A DNA stretch of 64,000 nt from Paraburkholderia xenovorans LB400. GTDB taxonomy: Bacteria; Pseudomonadota; Gammaproteobacteria; Burkholderiales; Burkholderiaceae. The stretch lies in contig NC_007951.1 in assembly GCF_000013645.1 (NCBI RefSeq), positions 62,001 to 126,000 on the forward strand. The letters run 5' to 3'. Under the pieces are notes generated by a model. It saw nothing but the letters and a program-made list of their open reading frames with translations. It searched no databases and was not told the DNA's origin. Position 1 is the stretch's first letter. Every line of letters begins with the position of its first letter. This document shows positions 1 to 9,217 of this stretch, in pieces. The position numbers and the translations under genes are program-made.

Positions 1-53
1 GAAAGGCGCAGCCACGCGGCGAGTTCAATGTCGGTTGCAGGCAAGGTGCGCAT
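1..53 (-). CDS. dprA: DprA (DNA-processing protein), N-terminal fragment
   Basis: Only the first 17 codons fit in the window; the gene runs off the left edge on the minus strand. They read MRTLPATDIELAAWLRL, the usual opening of beta-proteobacterial DprA/Smf. A perfect AGGAGG ribosome binding site sits 11 bases upstream of the ATG (65-70), which fixes the start. DprA loads RecA on incoming single-stranded DNA during transformation (family knowledge). The gene is divergent from def-fmt, a neighbourhood shared by many proteobacteria. The identification rests on a short N-terminus plus context, so it is likely but not certain. Confidence 0.6.
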   Translation of the reverse strand, partial: MRTLPATDIELAAWLRL

Positions 54-297
54 TGCGTGTCGATCCTCCTACTGGGCCAGCGGGCAGGCGGGCGCCATGC
101 TAAAATTTTCATCATCCGAAATAACTGCAGCGCCGCGCCCACCCGCGCGGGCTCGTCGTCTAGCGCATGTAGCGCGTTGAATCGAACCGGTTCGACACCA
201 TCTATCCTGTGCGCAACGCGACGAACCCACAACCTGGCCGAATGGCCAACGCGAGCCTTCCACCGGTCAGCGGCGCCTGAAAATCACACTCGAAATC

Positions 298-801
298 ATG
301 GCTTTACTGAACATCATCAATTACCCGGACAAACGGCTGCACAAGATTGCGAAGCCGGTCGAAGCGGTCAACGACCGCATCCGCCGCCTCGTCAAGGATA
401 TGGCCGAGACCATGTACGCCGCGCCCGGCGTCGGCCTCGCGGCGACCCAGGTGGACGTGCATGAGCGTGTGATCGTGATCGACGTGTCGGACGACCATAA
501 CGAATTGCTTACCTTCATCAATCCGGAAATCATCTGGTCGAGCGACGAAAGAAAGCTGTCCGAAGAGGGGTGTCTCTCGGTGCCGGGCATTTACGACAAT
601 GTCGAGCGCGCGGAGAAAGTGCGCGTGCGGGCGCTCAACGAGAAGGGCGAAACCTTCGAGATGGACTGTGAAGGCCTGCTTGCGGTGTGCATCCAGCACG
701 AAATGGATCACCTGATGGGCCGCGTGTTCGTCGAGTATCTGTCGTCGCTCAAGCAGACGCGCATCAAGAGCAAGATGAAGAAGCTCGCCCACGCAATGTA
801 A
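298..801 (+). CDS. def: Peptide deformylase
   Basis: Removes the N-formyl group from the initiator methionine of new proteins at the ribosome. The 167-residue protein has all three family motifs: GVGLAATQ (residues 44-51), EGCLSVP (90-96) and QHEMDH (133-138). The metal ligands are Cys92, His134 and His138, and Glu135 is the catalytic base. Length is normal for the family. It lies 31 bp ahead of fmt, which does the opposite reaction, so the pair is very probably co-transcribed. The 240-bp gap shared with divergent dprA must hold the promoter; an AT-rich TAAAAT at 101-106 is a possible -10 element. Confidence 0.97.
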   Translation: MALLNIINYPDKRLHKIAKPVEAVNDRIRRLVKDMAETMYAAPGVGLAATQVDVHERVIVIDVSDDHNELLTFINPEIIWSSDERKLSEEGCLSVPGIYDNVERAEKVRVRALNEKGETFEMDCEGLLAVCIQHEMDHLMGRVFVEYLSSLKQTRIKSKMKKLAHAM

Positions 802-832
802 TGCGCGTTCACCTCGCCTACCGCCCCCGTTC

Positions 833-1819
833 ATGAGTCATTCGTTGCGCGTCATCTTTGCCGGTACGCCGGAGTTCGCCGCGGCCGCACTGGCCGCGAT
901 CCACGGTGCAGGTTTTCCGGTGCCGCTCGTGCTCACCCAGCCGGACCGGCCCGCCGGGCGCGGCATGAAACTGCAGGCGAGCCCGGTCAAGCGCTATGCG
1001 CAGGAACATGGGCTCGCCGTCGCCCAGCCGCCTTCGCTGCGTCGCGCCGGCAAGTATCCTGAGCAAGCCGCCGCCGCGATCGGGCAACTGCGCGCCACGC
1101 CGCACGACGTCATGGTGGTGGCTGCTTACGGTCTGATCCTGCCGCAGGAAGTGCTCGATATTCCGCCGCTCGGCTGCATCAACATTCACGCGTCGTTATT
1201 GCCGCGCTGGCGTGGCGCGGCGCCGATCCATCGTGCGATCGAAGCGGGCGACGCCGAAACCGGCATCACGCTGATGCAGATGGACGTTGGTCTCGACACC
1301 GGCGCCATGATCTCCGAAACACGCACGGCGATTTCCGGCGACGACACCACGGCCACGCTGCACGACCGTCTCGCGCAAGACGGCGCGAAGCTGATCGTCG
1401 AGGCGCTGGTCGAACTGGAGCGCACCGGCAGGCTGGCGGCAACGCCCCAACCTGCGGAAGGCGTCACCTACGCGGAAAAGATCGGCAAGCACGAAGCCGC
1501 GCTCGACTGGCGCCGCCCGGCGGCCGTGCTCGCGCGCCAGGTGCGTGCGTTCGACCCGTTCCCCGGCGGCGTCGGCACGCTGGAAGACGGCACGTCGATC
1601 AAGATCTGGGCCGCGATTCCCGCCGATACAAAAGCTGGCGGCGCACCTGGCACGATCGCCGAGGTCACGCCCGAAGGCGTGGTCGTGGCTTGCGGCGAAG
1701 GCGCGCTGCGTCTCACGCAATTGCAGAAACCCGGCGGCAAGCGCCTGCCGGTGCGCGAATTCCTGGCCGGTTCGACGCTGGCCGTGGGACAACGCTTTCA
1801 ACTTCCCGAAGCAAAGTAA
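833..1819 (+). CDS. fmt: Methionyl-tRNA formyltransferase
   Basis: Formylates Met-tRNA(fMet) with 10-formyl-tetrahydrofolate to make the initiator tRNA. The 328-residue protein has the N-terminal formyltransferase fold with the signature [12 protein letters not shown] at residues 121-132. The catalytic trio is seen as Asn117, His119 and Asp155. A C-terminal OB-like domain covers roughly residues 210-328. Length matches the family. It follows def in the same direction with a short gap, the standard def-fmt pair. Confidence 0.97.
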   Translation: MSHSLRVIFAGTPEFAAAALAAIHGAGFPVPLVLTQPDRPAGRGMKLQASPVKRYAQEHGLAVAQPPSLRRAGKYPEQAAAAIGQLRATPHDVMVVAAYGLILPQEVLDIPPLGCINIHASLLPRWRGAAPIHRAIEAGDAETGITLMQMDVGLDTGAMISETRTAISGDDTTATLHDRLAQDGAKLIVEALVELERTGRLAATPQPAEGVTYAEKIGKHEAALDWRRPAAVLARQVRAFDPFPGGVGTLEDGTSIKIWAAIPADTKAGGAPGTIAEVTPEGVVVACGEGALRLTQLQKPGGKRLPVREFLAGSTLAVGQRFQLPEAK

Positions 1820-1932
1820 CACGCTTGCGCATGGCCTGAACATCGTCCGTTCGGCCGATGTTCGAGCCCCGCTGGACAAGCCGGCCGCGCGTTAGAATCC
1901 TCCCTGCAACATCCCGCATTTCAAGGATTCTC

Positions 1933-2574
1933 ATGTTCGGCATCACCCATTTCGAATTTTTCGTCGTCGCGGTCTTTCTTCTGAACGTGACGCCGGGTCC
2001 CGATACGGCTTATATCGTTGGGCGTAGCGTCGCTCAAGGCCGCGGCGCGGGTCTGATGTCGGCGCTCGGCATCTCCGCGGGCTGCTGCGTTCACTCGCTC
2101 GCCTGCGCGTTCGGCTTGACGGCGCTGCTGGCAGCGTCGGCCGCGGCATTTACCGTCATCAAGTTCGCCGGCGCTATTTATCTGATCTATCTTGGTGTGC
2201 GGCTGATTTTCGCCAAACCGGCCGCCGATCAGGCGGCGGGCGAAGCGCGCGCGGCCGGCGCGCCCAAGTCGTTGCGGCAGCTTTTCCTGCAAGGCTTCTG
2301 GACCAACGTGCTGAATCCCAAGGTGGTGCTGTTTTTCGTGTCGTTCTTTCCGCAATTCGTGGCGCTCGGCAGCGACCACAAAGCGCTCGCCTTCCTCACG
2401 CTGGGCGCCGTGTTCGTCGTGATGAGCACGCTGTGGAACAGCCTTGTGGCGTGGGTCGCCGGCAGTGTGACGCGGCGCTTCTCCGGGCGGCCGCTGGTGA
2501 AGCAGTGGCTCGACCGCGGCGTTGGCGGCGCGTTTGTCGGCTTGGGCATCAAGCTAGCCACCGCGTCGAGATGA
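1933..2574 (+). CDS. LysE/RhtB family exporter
   Basis: A predicted inner-membrane exporter of amino acids or similar small metabolites. The 213-residue protein is very hydrophobic with about six membrane spans. The N-terminal motif TPGPD (near residue 20) is the hallmark of the LysE/RhtB family. I chose the ATG at 1933 because the product then begins MFGITHFEFF, as family members do; the frame stays open further upstream but without family-like sequence. The substrate cannot be read from sequence. It ends just as the htpX promoter begins. Confidence 0.88.
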   Translation: MFGITHFEFFVVAVFLLNVTPGPDTAYIVGRSVAQGRGAGLMSALGISAGCCVHSLACAFGLTALLAASAAAFTVIKFAGAIYLIYLGVRLIFAKPAADQAAGEARAAGAPKSLRQLFLQGFWTNVLNPKVVLFFVSFFPQFVALGSDHKALAFLTLGAVFVVMSTLWNSLVAWVAGSVTRRFSGRPLVKQWLDRGVGGAFVGLGIKLATASR

Positions 2575-2599
2575 TTGAATTTTCCTCGCGCGCCCATAT
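2574..2599 (+). promoter_or_regulatory. Candidate heat-shock (sigma-32) promoter of htpX
   Basis: TTGAA (2575-2579) is followed after 13 bases by CCCATAT (2593-2599). This resembles the sigma-32 pattern CTTGAA ... CCCCATnT. It overlaps the stop codon of the LysE-type gene and lies about 80 bp upstream of the htpX ATG. HtpX is a heat-shock protease in E. coli, so the assignment fits, but it rests on pattern reading only. Confidence 0.5.
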
Positions 2600-2678
2600 C
2601 TAACGTTTCGCTTACAATCAGGCGCCGCGATCACGCGGTGCAGATATGAACCCCGCGTTAGGGCAAGGAGTTGCAGAC

Positions 2679-3536
2679 ATGTTCAATTGGGTCAAAACCG
2701 CGATGTTGATGGCCGCGATCACGGCCCTTTTCATCGTGATCGGCGGGATGATCGGCGGGTCGCGCGGCATGACGATCGCGCTCGTGATCGCCCTTGGAAT
2801 GAATTTCTTTTCGTACTGGTTCTCGGACAAGATGGTGCTGCGCATGTACAACGCGCAGGAGGTCGACGAAACCAGCGCGCCGCAGTTCTATCGCATGGTG
2901 CGCGAGCTTTCCACGCGCGCCGGCCTGCCCATGCCGCGCGTGTACCTGATCAATGAAGATGCGCCGAACGCGTTCGCCACCGGCCGCAATCCGGAGCATG
3001 CGGCGGTCGCCGCCACCACCGGCATTCTGCGTGTGCTGTCCGAGCGCGAAATGCGCGGCGTGATGGCGCATGAACTCGCGCACGTGAAGCATCGCGACAT
3101 TCTGATTTCAACCGTCTCGGCCACGATGGCCGGCGCCATTTCCGCGCTGGCGAACTTCGCGATGTTCTTCGGCGGGCGCGACGAAAACGGTCGGCCCACG
3201 AACCCGATCGCGAGCATTGCGGTCGCGCTGCTGGCGCCGATCGCCGGTGCGCTGATTCAGATGGCGATTTCGCGGGCACGTGAATTCGAAGCCGACCGCG
3301 GCGGCGCACAGATTTCCGGCGACCCGCAGGCGCTCGCTTCGGCGCTCGACAAGATCCACCGTTACGCGAGCGGGATTCCGTTTCCCACCGCCGAGCAGCA
3401 TCCGGCCACCGCGCAAATGATGATCATGAATCCGTTGGCGGGCGGCGGCATCGCGAATCTGTTCTCCACGCACCCGGCTACCGAGGAACGCATCGCACGT
3501 TTGATGGAAATGGCGCGCACGGGGCGCTTCGAATAA
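2679..3536 (+). CDS. htpX: Protease HtpX homolog (M48 family)
   Basis: A zinc metalloprotease of the inner membrane that degrades damaged membrane proteins. The 285-residue product has two N-terminal membrane spans (about 8-27 and 31-48) and the zinc motif HELAH at 131-135. Another hydrophobic pair lies around 145-195, and the REFEAD segment at 201-206 supplies the third metal ligand. The ATG at 2679 was chosen because AAGGAG lies 8 bases upstream and the product starts MFNWVKTAM as in relatives. An upstream in-frame ATG at 2646 would add 11 residues. A sigma-32-like promoter precedes it and a terminator follows at 3568. Confidence 0.95.
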   Translation: MFNWVKTAMLMAAITALFIVIGGMIGGSRGMTIALVIALGMNFFSYWFSDKMVLRMYNAQEVDETSAPQFYRMVRELSTRAGLPMPRVYLINEDAPNAFATGRNPEHAAVAATTGILRVLSEREMRGVMAHELAHVKHRDILISTVSATMAGAISALANFAMFFGGRDENGRPTNPIASIAVALLAPIAGALIQMAISRAREFEADRGGAQISGDPQALASALDKIHRYASGIPFPTAEQHPATAQMMIMNPLAGGGIANLFSTHPATEERIARLMEMARTGRFE

Positions 3537-3567
3537 CGCCGCGACAACACCGCGCGCGGCGTTCAGG

Positions 3568-3594
3568 AAGGCGAGTCCGAGGGCTCGCCTTTTT
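3568..3594 (+). terminator. Rho-independent terminator after htpX
   Basis: An 8-bp perfect stem, AAGGCGAG pairing with CTCGCCTT, is closed by an 8-base loop and followed by a T run. It lies 32 bp after the htpX stop. The rest of the 317-bp gap up to rsmB (3595-3853) shows no convincing gene. Confidence 0.75.
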
Positions 3595-3853
3595 ATGCGG
3601 AACGCAAAGGGAAAACGAACGAGCGGCGGCGCTGCTGCCGGATCACCTGATCATCAATTGCATTCACGACGGTTGAGGGTGCCCGGCGCAGGGCCGAACC
3701 CGCGCTCGAACTCCAGCCTTTCCTGCGCGCCGTGCACGTGCAAAAGCCAACTCCGGCCGCTGCCGGCTGGCCGCGGCGGTCCGCGCACCGCGCCACGCTA
3801 CAATGTGTGCTGATTGCGTCGCGCGCTCCGCGCGGCCCGCCTTAGCCTTCTTC

Positions 3854-5293
3854 ATGACCATAAAGCCTTCTTCGCGCACTGCTTCCGCACCGGCGCGTCC
3901 GCGCGAATCCCGTTTGTCGATGCTGCATCTCGCGCCCGAGTCGCTCGGCTTCGCGCTCGACTGCGCGGGCCAGGCTGTCGGCGCAGTGCGTCTCGGCGCA
4001 GCGTTGCCGGCCGCGCTGCAATCCGTCTTCGTGTCCGCGCCCGAGGGTAGCGTCGCGGCCGCGCGCGGCGCGGTGCAGGACATCGCGTACCGCACCATGC
4101 GGCGTCTGGCGACCGCCGAGTGGCTGATCGCGAAGCTGGTGAAAAAGGCGCCGCCGCCGCACGTCGGTCATGTGCTCGCCTGTTCGCTGGCCTTGCTTGT
4201 CGACGACGAAGCGAACGCAGCCTACGCGCCGTTCACGGTGGTCGATCAGGCGGTGAGCGCGATCGCCGCGCGTCGTGAATTCGCTTTTGCCAAGGGGCTC
4301 GTCAATGCCGTGCTGCGCACTTTCCTGCGTGAGCGCGAGACGCTGTTGAGCGCCGCGCAAGCCGACGAAGTGGCGCGCTGGAACTACCCCGCCTGGTGGA
4401 TCGATGCGGTGAAGCGCGCATGGCCCGACGCATGGCAGTCGGTGCTCGCCGCCGGCAACACGCAAGGTCCGCTGACGCTGCGCGTGAACGCGCGCCGTTC
4501 GACTGTGGACGCCTACCTGCAACTGCTGCAGAACCAGCACATTGCCGCAAGCAAGGCGGGAGACTACGCCGTCAAGCTCGCCACGCCGATGCCCGTTGAC
4601 CGCATTCCGGGCTTCACCGACGGTGTCGTTTCGGTGCAGGACGCCGGCGCGCAACTCGCCGCGCAACTGCTCGGCGTGCACGACGGTATGCGCGTGCTCG
4701 ACGCCTGCGCCGCGCCCGGCGGCAAGACCGGCCATCTGCTCGAACTGGCCAATCTTCAGCTCGTCGCGCTCGAAAGCGACGCCTCGCGTGCGCGCCGGAT
4801 CGGCGAGAACCTGCAGCGCCTCAAGCTCGAAGCGGAAGTGCGGATCGGCGACGCCGGCACGCCCGCGAAATGGCACGACGACATCGACCAGCCATTCGAC
4901 CGCATTCTCGCCGACGTGCCGTGTTCGGCGTCGGGCATCGTGCGGCGCCATCCGGACATTCGCTGGCTGCGCCGCGCGTCCGACATTCCCGCGCTGGTCG
5001 CCGAGCAGCGCCGCATTCTCGACGCGCTGTGGCCGCTCGTGAAACCAGGCGGCGAGTTGCTCTACGTTACGTGTTCGATCTTTCCCGAAGAAGGCGAGTT
5101 GCAGGCGCAGTGGTTTGGAAACAAGTATCAGGATGCGGTACGATTGGACGCGCCGGGGCAGCTGTTGCCTTCAGTCGCTCGCGCGCCCGCCGACGCATCG
5201 GCCGGTTCCCATGCCGGACAATCCGCTGAAGACAGCGCCGGCGCGAACTCAGACCACGACGGATTCTTCTACGCGCGCTTCCAGAAACGGTGA
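3854..5293 (+). CDS. rsmB: 16S rRNA (cytosine-967-C5)-methyltransferase RsmB
   Basis: Methylates C967 of 16S rRNA using SAM. The product (479 residues from the ATG at 3854) has an N-terminal NusB-like RNA-binding domain to about residue 150. The methyltransferase domain carries the SAM motif DACAAPGGKTG near 285, the DVPCSASG motif near 353, and TCS with the second catalytic cysteine near 405. Relatives begin close to RLSMLHLAPESLGF, so the exact start is uncertain: the frame is open to 3803 and I see no strong ribosome binding site. The stop codon overlaps the GTG of the next gene. Confidence 0.93.
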   Translation: MTIKPSSRTASAPARPRESRLSMLHLAPESLGFALDCAGQAVGAVRLGAALPAALQSVFVSAPEGSVAAARGAVQDIAYRTMRRLATAEWLIAKLVKKAPPPHVGHVLACSLALLVDDEANAAYAPFTVVDQAVSAIAARREFAFAKGLVNAVLRTFLRERETLLSAAQADEVARWNYPAWWIDAVKRAWPDAWQSVLAAGNTQGPLTLRVNARRSTVDAYLQLLQNQHIAASKAGDYAVKLATPMPVDRIPGFTDGVVSVQDAGAQLAAQLLGVHDGMRVLDACAAPGGKTGHLLELANLQLVALESDASRARRIGENLQRLKLEAEVRIGDAGTPAKWHDDIDQPFDRILADVPCSASGIVRRHPDIRWLRRASDIPALVAEQRRILDALWPLVKPGGELLYVTCSIFPEEGELQAQWFGNKYQDAVRLDAPGQLLPSVARAPADASAGSHAGQSAEDSAGANSDHDGFFYARFQKR

Positions 5294-5889
5294 CCATTAA
5301 ACGCTTCTTCCCGCTTCGGCTCGCTGCCGTGCTCTGGATCGCGCTGGCCGTATGGCTGGCGGCGCCGGGCGTGGCGCATGCTGACTCGATCGCGGTGCAG
5401 CGTGCGTCGCTGCAAGCCGACAACACCGGCTGGAACCTCGACGCGCGTTTCGACTTCGACCTGAACAGCAATCTCGAAGACGCGGTCAATAAAGGCATCC
5501 CGCTCTATTTCACGACCGACTTCGAATTGAGCCGGCCGCGCTGGTACTGGTTCGACGAGCAGCCGGTGAGCGTGTCGCAAAGCATCCGCCTGTCGTTCCA
5601 GCCGCTTACGCGTGAGTACCGCGTGTCGAGCGTGTCGTCCGGCGGTTTGCAGCTCGGCTTCACCACGCTCAAGGATGCGCTCGCGGTCATCAAGCACATC
5701 ACGTCGTGGCATGTGATAGACCGCAATGACGTGCACGCCGGGGAGAACTACACCGCATCGGTGCGTATGCAGCTCGACATCGCGCTGATGCCCAAGCCGT
5801 TTCAGATCGACGCGGTGAACAACCGCGACTGGAATCTCGCATCCGAATGGAAGCGCTTTACCTTTACGGTGACCGAACGTGCTAAATAA
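5290..5889 (+). CDS. DUF4390 domain protein (exported)
   Basis: The 199-residue protein has an N-terminal signal peptide (hydrophobic stretch about residues 11-30, ending near AHADS) and then a soluble domain that matches DUF4390 as I know it. It starts with GTG inside the rsmB stop (GTGA, 4-bp overlap). It overlaps the next gene, the NtrY-like kinase, by 11 bp. This order, rsmB-DUF4390-kinase-regulator, is typical of Burkholderiales. The coupling suggests a periplasmic partner of the sensor kinase, but its function is unknown. Confidence 0.88.
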   Translation: MTIKRFFPLRLAAVLWIALAVWLAAPGVAHADSIAVQRASLQADNTGWNLDARFDFDLNSNLEDAVNKGIPLYFTTDFELSRPRWYWFDEQPVSVSQSIRLSFQPLTREYRVSSVSSGGLQLGFTTLKDALAVIKHITSWHVIDRNDVHAGENYTASVRMQLDIALMPKPFQIDAVNNRDWNLASEWKRFTFTVTERAK

Positions 5890-8293
5890 AGTGCGCTCCG
5901 CCACCAGTGTCAGCAGCATCGTCGTGCGCGTGCTGGTGTCCACGGTCGCGGTCACGGCCGTGTTGCTGCTCGTGCTGCTGGCCGCCGCCAGCGCGAACAC
6001 CGAATTCTTCGACCGCTATTACCAGTGGCTCTATGCGGCCAATCTCGCGGTCGCGATGATCTTTTTGCTGGTGGTGGCGACGCTCGTCATCATCATCATC
6101 GCGCGGCTGAGAAAGGGTAAGTTCGGCACGCGGCTCCTCGCGAAACTTGCGTTCTTCATGGCGCTGGTCGGTGTCGTGCCGGGCGGGATCATCTACGTCG
6201 TGTCATACCAGTTCGTGTCGCGCAGCATCGAGTCGTGGTTCGACGTGAATGTCGAAACCGCGCTCACGTCCGGCCTGAATCTCGGGCGCGGCATGCTCGA
6301 CGCGTCGCTGTCCGATCTGCAGACCAAGGGCCGTTTGATGTCCGAGCAGCTCGCGAGCGCGGACGCCGCCGGCACCACGCTCACGCTGCTGCGTCTGCGC
6401 GATCAGTTCGGCGTGCAGGATGCGACGATCGTCGAACCCACGCGCAGCATGTCGGGTGCGACGCCCGATATGCACGTGGTCGCGCAGGCATCCGGCAACT
6501 ACGCGACGCTCGTGCCGAACGACCTGCCCACGCCGCTGATGATCGATCAGGCGCGCGGCCGCGGCTATGCGGCGATCGAAGGCGAAGTGGACGGCGATCC
6601 TCACGCGCATGGCAGCAAGGGCGTGCTGCGTCTGCGCGTGGTGCAGCGCATTCCCGACTCGAACGCATCGCTGCTGCAGCCCACCGAACGCTTCCTGCAA
6701 CTCACGCAGCCGGTGTCGCCCTCGCTCGCGCGCAACGCCGATGCGGTGCAGCGCGCGTATCGCGAGTACCAGGAGAAGGCGCTCGGCCGCACGGGTCTGC
6801 GCAAGATGTACATTGGCACGCTGACGCTTGCGCTGTTCCTCGCCACCTTCATCGCGATGATGCTGGCGCTCGCGCTCGGCAATCAGCTGGCGCGGCCGTT
6901 GTTCCTGCTCGCGCAAGGCACCAAGGAAATCACGGAAGGCGACTACACGCCGAAGCGCGAAATCAAATCGCGCGACGAACTGGGCTTTCTCACGCAGTCG
7001 TTCAACGCGATGACACGGCAGTTGTCCGAAGCGCGCGCGGCCGTCGAGAACAACCGCATCGCGCTCGAACATTCGAAGGCGTATCTGGAAAGCATTCTCG
7101 CGAACCTGACCGCGGGCGTGTTCGTATTCGACCGGCAGTTCAGGTTGACCACGGCGAATCGCGGCGCCGAACGGATTTTCCGTCAGCCGTTCCAGGCCGT
7201 GATGGGTTCGGCGCTGGATCAGATCGGCGTGCTGAGCGAATTCGGCGGCATGGTCCGCAAGGCTTTTGCCGATCGCGAAGCGGCGAGCGGCGATGGTCAC
7301 GACGATCGCGGCCACTGGCAGCAGCAGTTTTCGGTGCAGGTGCCGGGCGAAACCGAGCCGCTCACCTTGCTCGTGCGCGGCGCGCGGCTCGTCTCGGCAA
7401 CGGATCGCGATGCGGAAGACATGCAGACGTCCGGCTACGTGGTGGTGTTCGACGATATTTCGGACGTGATCTCCGCGCAGCGATCGATCGCATGGGGCGA
7501 GGTCGCGCGGCGGCTCGCGCACGAGATCAAGAATCCGCTCACGCCGATCCAGCTTTCCGCCGAGCGTTTGCAGATGAAGCTCGCCGACAAGCTGTCGCCA
7601 TCCGACGCCGATGTGCTGAAGCGCGGCGCGACCACGATCGTCAACCAGGTCGCCGCCATGAAGCAGATGGTCGATAATTTCCGCGACTATGCGCGCACGC
7701 CGCCGGCGGTGCTCGCGCATCTGCAACTGAATGATCTGGTCAGCGAAGTGCTCACGCTGTACGGTATCGAAGAAGGCAAAGGCGCGATCCAGGTCGAGCT
7801 CGCTGCGTTGCCGGCCATTCGCGGCGACGCGACGCAATTGCGTCAGGTGATTCACAACCTGCTGCAGAACGCGCAGGATGCGGTAGCGGACCTCGAGCAT
7901 CCGCGTGTGTTGCTCGAGACGAGGACAGTAGAATACGGAGACCCCGACGCGGAAGGCAAAGTACGCGTCGCGGTGCGTCTGACGGTGTCGGACAACGGGC
8001 CGGGCTTCTCCGCGCGTATCCTCACTCGTGCATTCGAACCTTACGTGACGACCAAGGCCAAAGGTACGGGCCTGGGTCTTGCGATGGTCAAGAAGATCGT
8101 CGACGAACACGGCGCGCGCATCGACATCCGCAATCGTATGAAAGCGGGCGATGTCATCGAGGGCGCGCAGATCTCGATCCTCTTCCTTCAACTGGCAGAC
8201 GATGCCGCGACACCTGGAACAGGGCCGCGTCCGGCGCACGGCGGTGCGTCGCAGGGAAAGACAAAAGCAACAGTGCAGACAAGGGCAGCGTAA
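5879..8293 (+). CDS. ntrY: NtrY-like membrane sensor histidine kinase
   Basis: The 804-residue kinase has several N-terminal membrane spans (about 15-110), a periplasmic region to about residue 310 and another span near 312-335. HAMP (about 335-390) and PAS (about 400-510) domains follow. The HisKA box RLAHEIKNPLTP carries phospho-acceptor His548, and the ATPase domain has NLLQNAQDAV, DNGPGF and GTGLGLAMV. This architecture is that of NtrY. The start is GTG at 5879, overlapping the DUF4390 gene. It ends one base before its cognate regulator, so the two are co-translated. Signals for NtrY in this group are unknown; nitrogen or redox sensing is known only in other bacteria. Confidence 0.9.
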   Translation: MLNKVRSATSVSSIVVRVLVSTVAVTAVLLLVLLAAASANTEFFDRYYQWLYAANLAVAMIFLLVVATLVIIIIARLRKGKFGTRLLAKLAFFMALVGVVPGGIIYVVSYQFVSRSIESWFDVNVETALTSGLNLGRGMLDASLSDLQTKGRLMSEQLASADAAGTTLTLLRLRDQFGVQDATIVEPTRSMSGATPDMHVVAQASGNYATLVPNDLPTPLMIDQARGRGYAAIEGEVDGDPHAHGSKGVLRLRVVQRIPDSNASLLQPTERFLQLTQPVSPSLARNADAVQRAYREYQEKALGRTGLRKMYIGTLTLALFLATFIAMMLALALGNQLARPLFLLAQGTKEITEGDYTPKREIKSRDELGFLTQSFNAMTRQLSEARAAVENNRIALEHSKAYLESILANLTAGVFVFDRQFRLTTANRGAERIFRQPFQAVMGSALDQIGVLSEFGGMVRKAFADREAASGDGHDDRGHWQQQFSVQVPGETEPLTLLVRGARLVSATDRDAEDMQTSGYVVVFDDISDVISAQRSIAWGEVARRLAHEIKNPLTPIQLSAERLQMKLADKLSPSDADVLKRGATTIVNQVAAMKQMVDNFRDYARTPPAVLAHLQLNDLVSEVLTLYGIEEGKGAIQVELAALPAIRGDATQLRQVIHNLLQNAQDAVADLEHPRVLLETRTVEYGDPDAEGKVRVAVRLTVSDNGPGFSARILTRAFEPYVTTKAKGTGLGLAMVKKIVDEHGARIDIRNRMKAGDVIEGAQISILFLQLADDAATPGTGPRPAHGGASQGKTKATVQTRAA

Positions 8294-8983
8294 ATGGCAA
8301 CCATCCTGGTGGTAGATGATGAAATGGGCATCCGGGAATTGCTCTCGGAGATCCTGAGCGACGAAGGGCATGTCGTGGAGGCCGCGGAAAACGCGCAGGA
8401 AGCGCGCGAGTTCCGTTTGCGCCAGGCGCCCGACCTGGTGCTGCTCGACATCTGGATGCCCGACACCGACGGCGTGACCTTGCTCAAGGAATGGGCGGCC
8501 CAAGGGCAACTCACCATGCCGGTGATCATGATGTCCGGCCACGCGACGATCGATACGGCGGTTGAAGCAACCAAGATCGGCGCGCTCAATTTCCTGGAAA
8601 AGCCGATTGCCTTGCAGAAGCTGCTGAAGGCCGTCGAGCAGGGCCTCGCGCGCGGCAACGCGGCGGGTGCGCCGGGCGGCGCGGCGGCCAAGCCGGTGTC
8701 GCCGGTGAGCGCCTCGGCGGTGGCTTCGGCGGCGGCCTTGCCGATGCTTTCCACCGACGGCCTCGGCAGCGGCGCGCTGGCTGCGCAAACTGCCTCGATC
8801 TCGTTCGATATACCGCTGCGCGACGCGCGCGATGCGTTCGAACGCGCGTACTTCGAATATCACCTCGCGCGTGAGAACGGCAGCATGACGCGCGTGGCGG
8901 AGAAGACCGGCCTGGAGCGCACGCACCTGTATCGCAAGCTCAAACAACTGGGCGTCGATCTCGGCAAAAACAAAGGTGAGTGA
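8294..8983 (+). CDS. NtrX-like response regulator without AAA+ domain
   Basis: The 229-residue protein has a receiver domain (1-120) with the acidic pair Asp8-Asp9, phospho-acceptor Asp52, Ser81 and Lys103. It ends in a Fis-type helix-turn-helix (about 197-221, containing EKTGLERTHLYRKLKQL) that closely resembles the NtrX C-terminus. Between them, where NtrX usually has a sigma-54-interacting ATPase of about 240 residues, there is only an alanine/proline/serine-rich linker (about 122-170). It therefore probably binds DNA but cannot act as a classic enhancer-binding activator. It abuts the kinase gene. The ntrX name is not used because of this difference. Confidence 0.88.
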   Translation: MATILVVDDEMGIRELLSEILSDEGHVVEAAENAQEAREFRLRQAPDLVLLDIWMPDTDGVTLLKEWAAQGQLTMPVIMMSGHATIDTAVEATKIGALNFLEKPIALQKLLKAVEQGLARGNAAGAPGGAAAKPVSPVSASAVASAAALPMLSTDGLGSGALAAQTASISFDIPLRDARDAFERAYFEYHLARENGSMTRVAEKTGLERTHLYRKLKQLGVDLGKNKGE

Positions 8984-9101
8984 GGCCCGTGACCGGCGCA
9001 AGTGAGGTCCGGCGCTCCGCTTGCAGATTCCATGCTCACACATTTTTTCGACAAGGGGCTTGCCCCACTGCAGACCCTTTGATATTATTTCGTTCTTCGT
9101 T

Positions 9102-9177
9102 GGCCCGGTAGCTCAGTTGGTAGAGCAGCGGATTGAAAATCCGCGTGTCGATGGTTCGATTCCGTCCCAGGCCACCA
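9102..9177 (+). tRNA. tRNA-Phe (GAA)
   Basis: A 76-nt cloverleaf: acceptor GGCCCGG, D arm GCTC/GAGC, anticodon stem GCGGA/TCCGC with loop TTGAAAA (anticodon GAA at 9135-9137), variable GTGTC, T arm with TTCGATT loop, and encoded CCA end at 9175-9177. The acceptor stem pairs at six of seven positions; position 5 is C opposite A at 68. No integrase or island follows, so the gene is not used as an attachment site here. Confidence 0.97.
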
Positions 9178-9183
9178 GGATTC

Positions 9184-9217
9184 AGCCCCAGGAAATCGCA
9201 AGATTCCTGGGGCTTTT
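9184..9217 (+). terminator. Rho-independent terminator after tRNA-Phe
   Basis: An 11-bp perfect stem, AGCCCCAGGAA with TTCCTGGGGCT, has a 9-base loop and a short T run. It starts seven bases after the tRNA CCA end. Confidence 0.85.

Noticed and set aside
6203..9043. A 946-codon open frame antisense to the ntrY-like and regulator genes
   Set aside because: High-GC DNA leaves long open antisense frames; the product has arginine/histidine-rich, domain-less sequence, and the plus-strand genes have clear family motifs.
9102..9217. tRNA-Phe as an island attachment site
   Set aside because: A normal terminator and then core genes (queCED) follow; there is no integrase and no repeated tRNA end.
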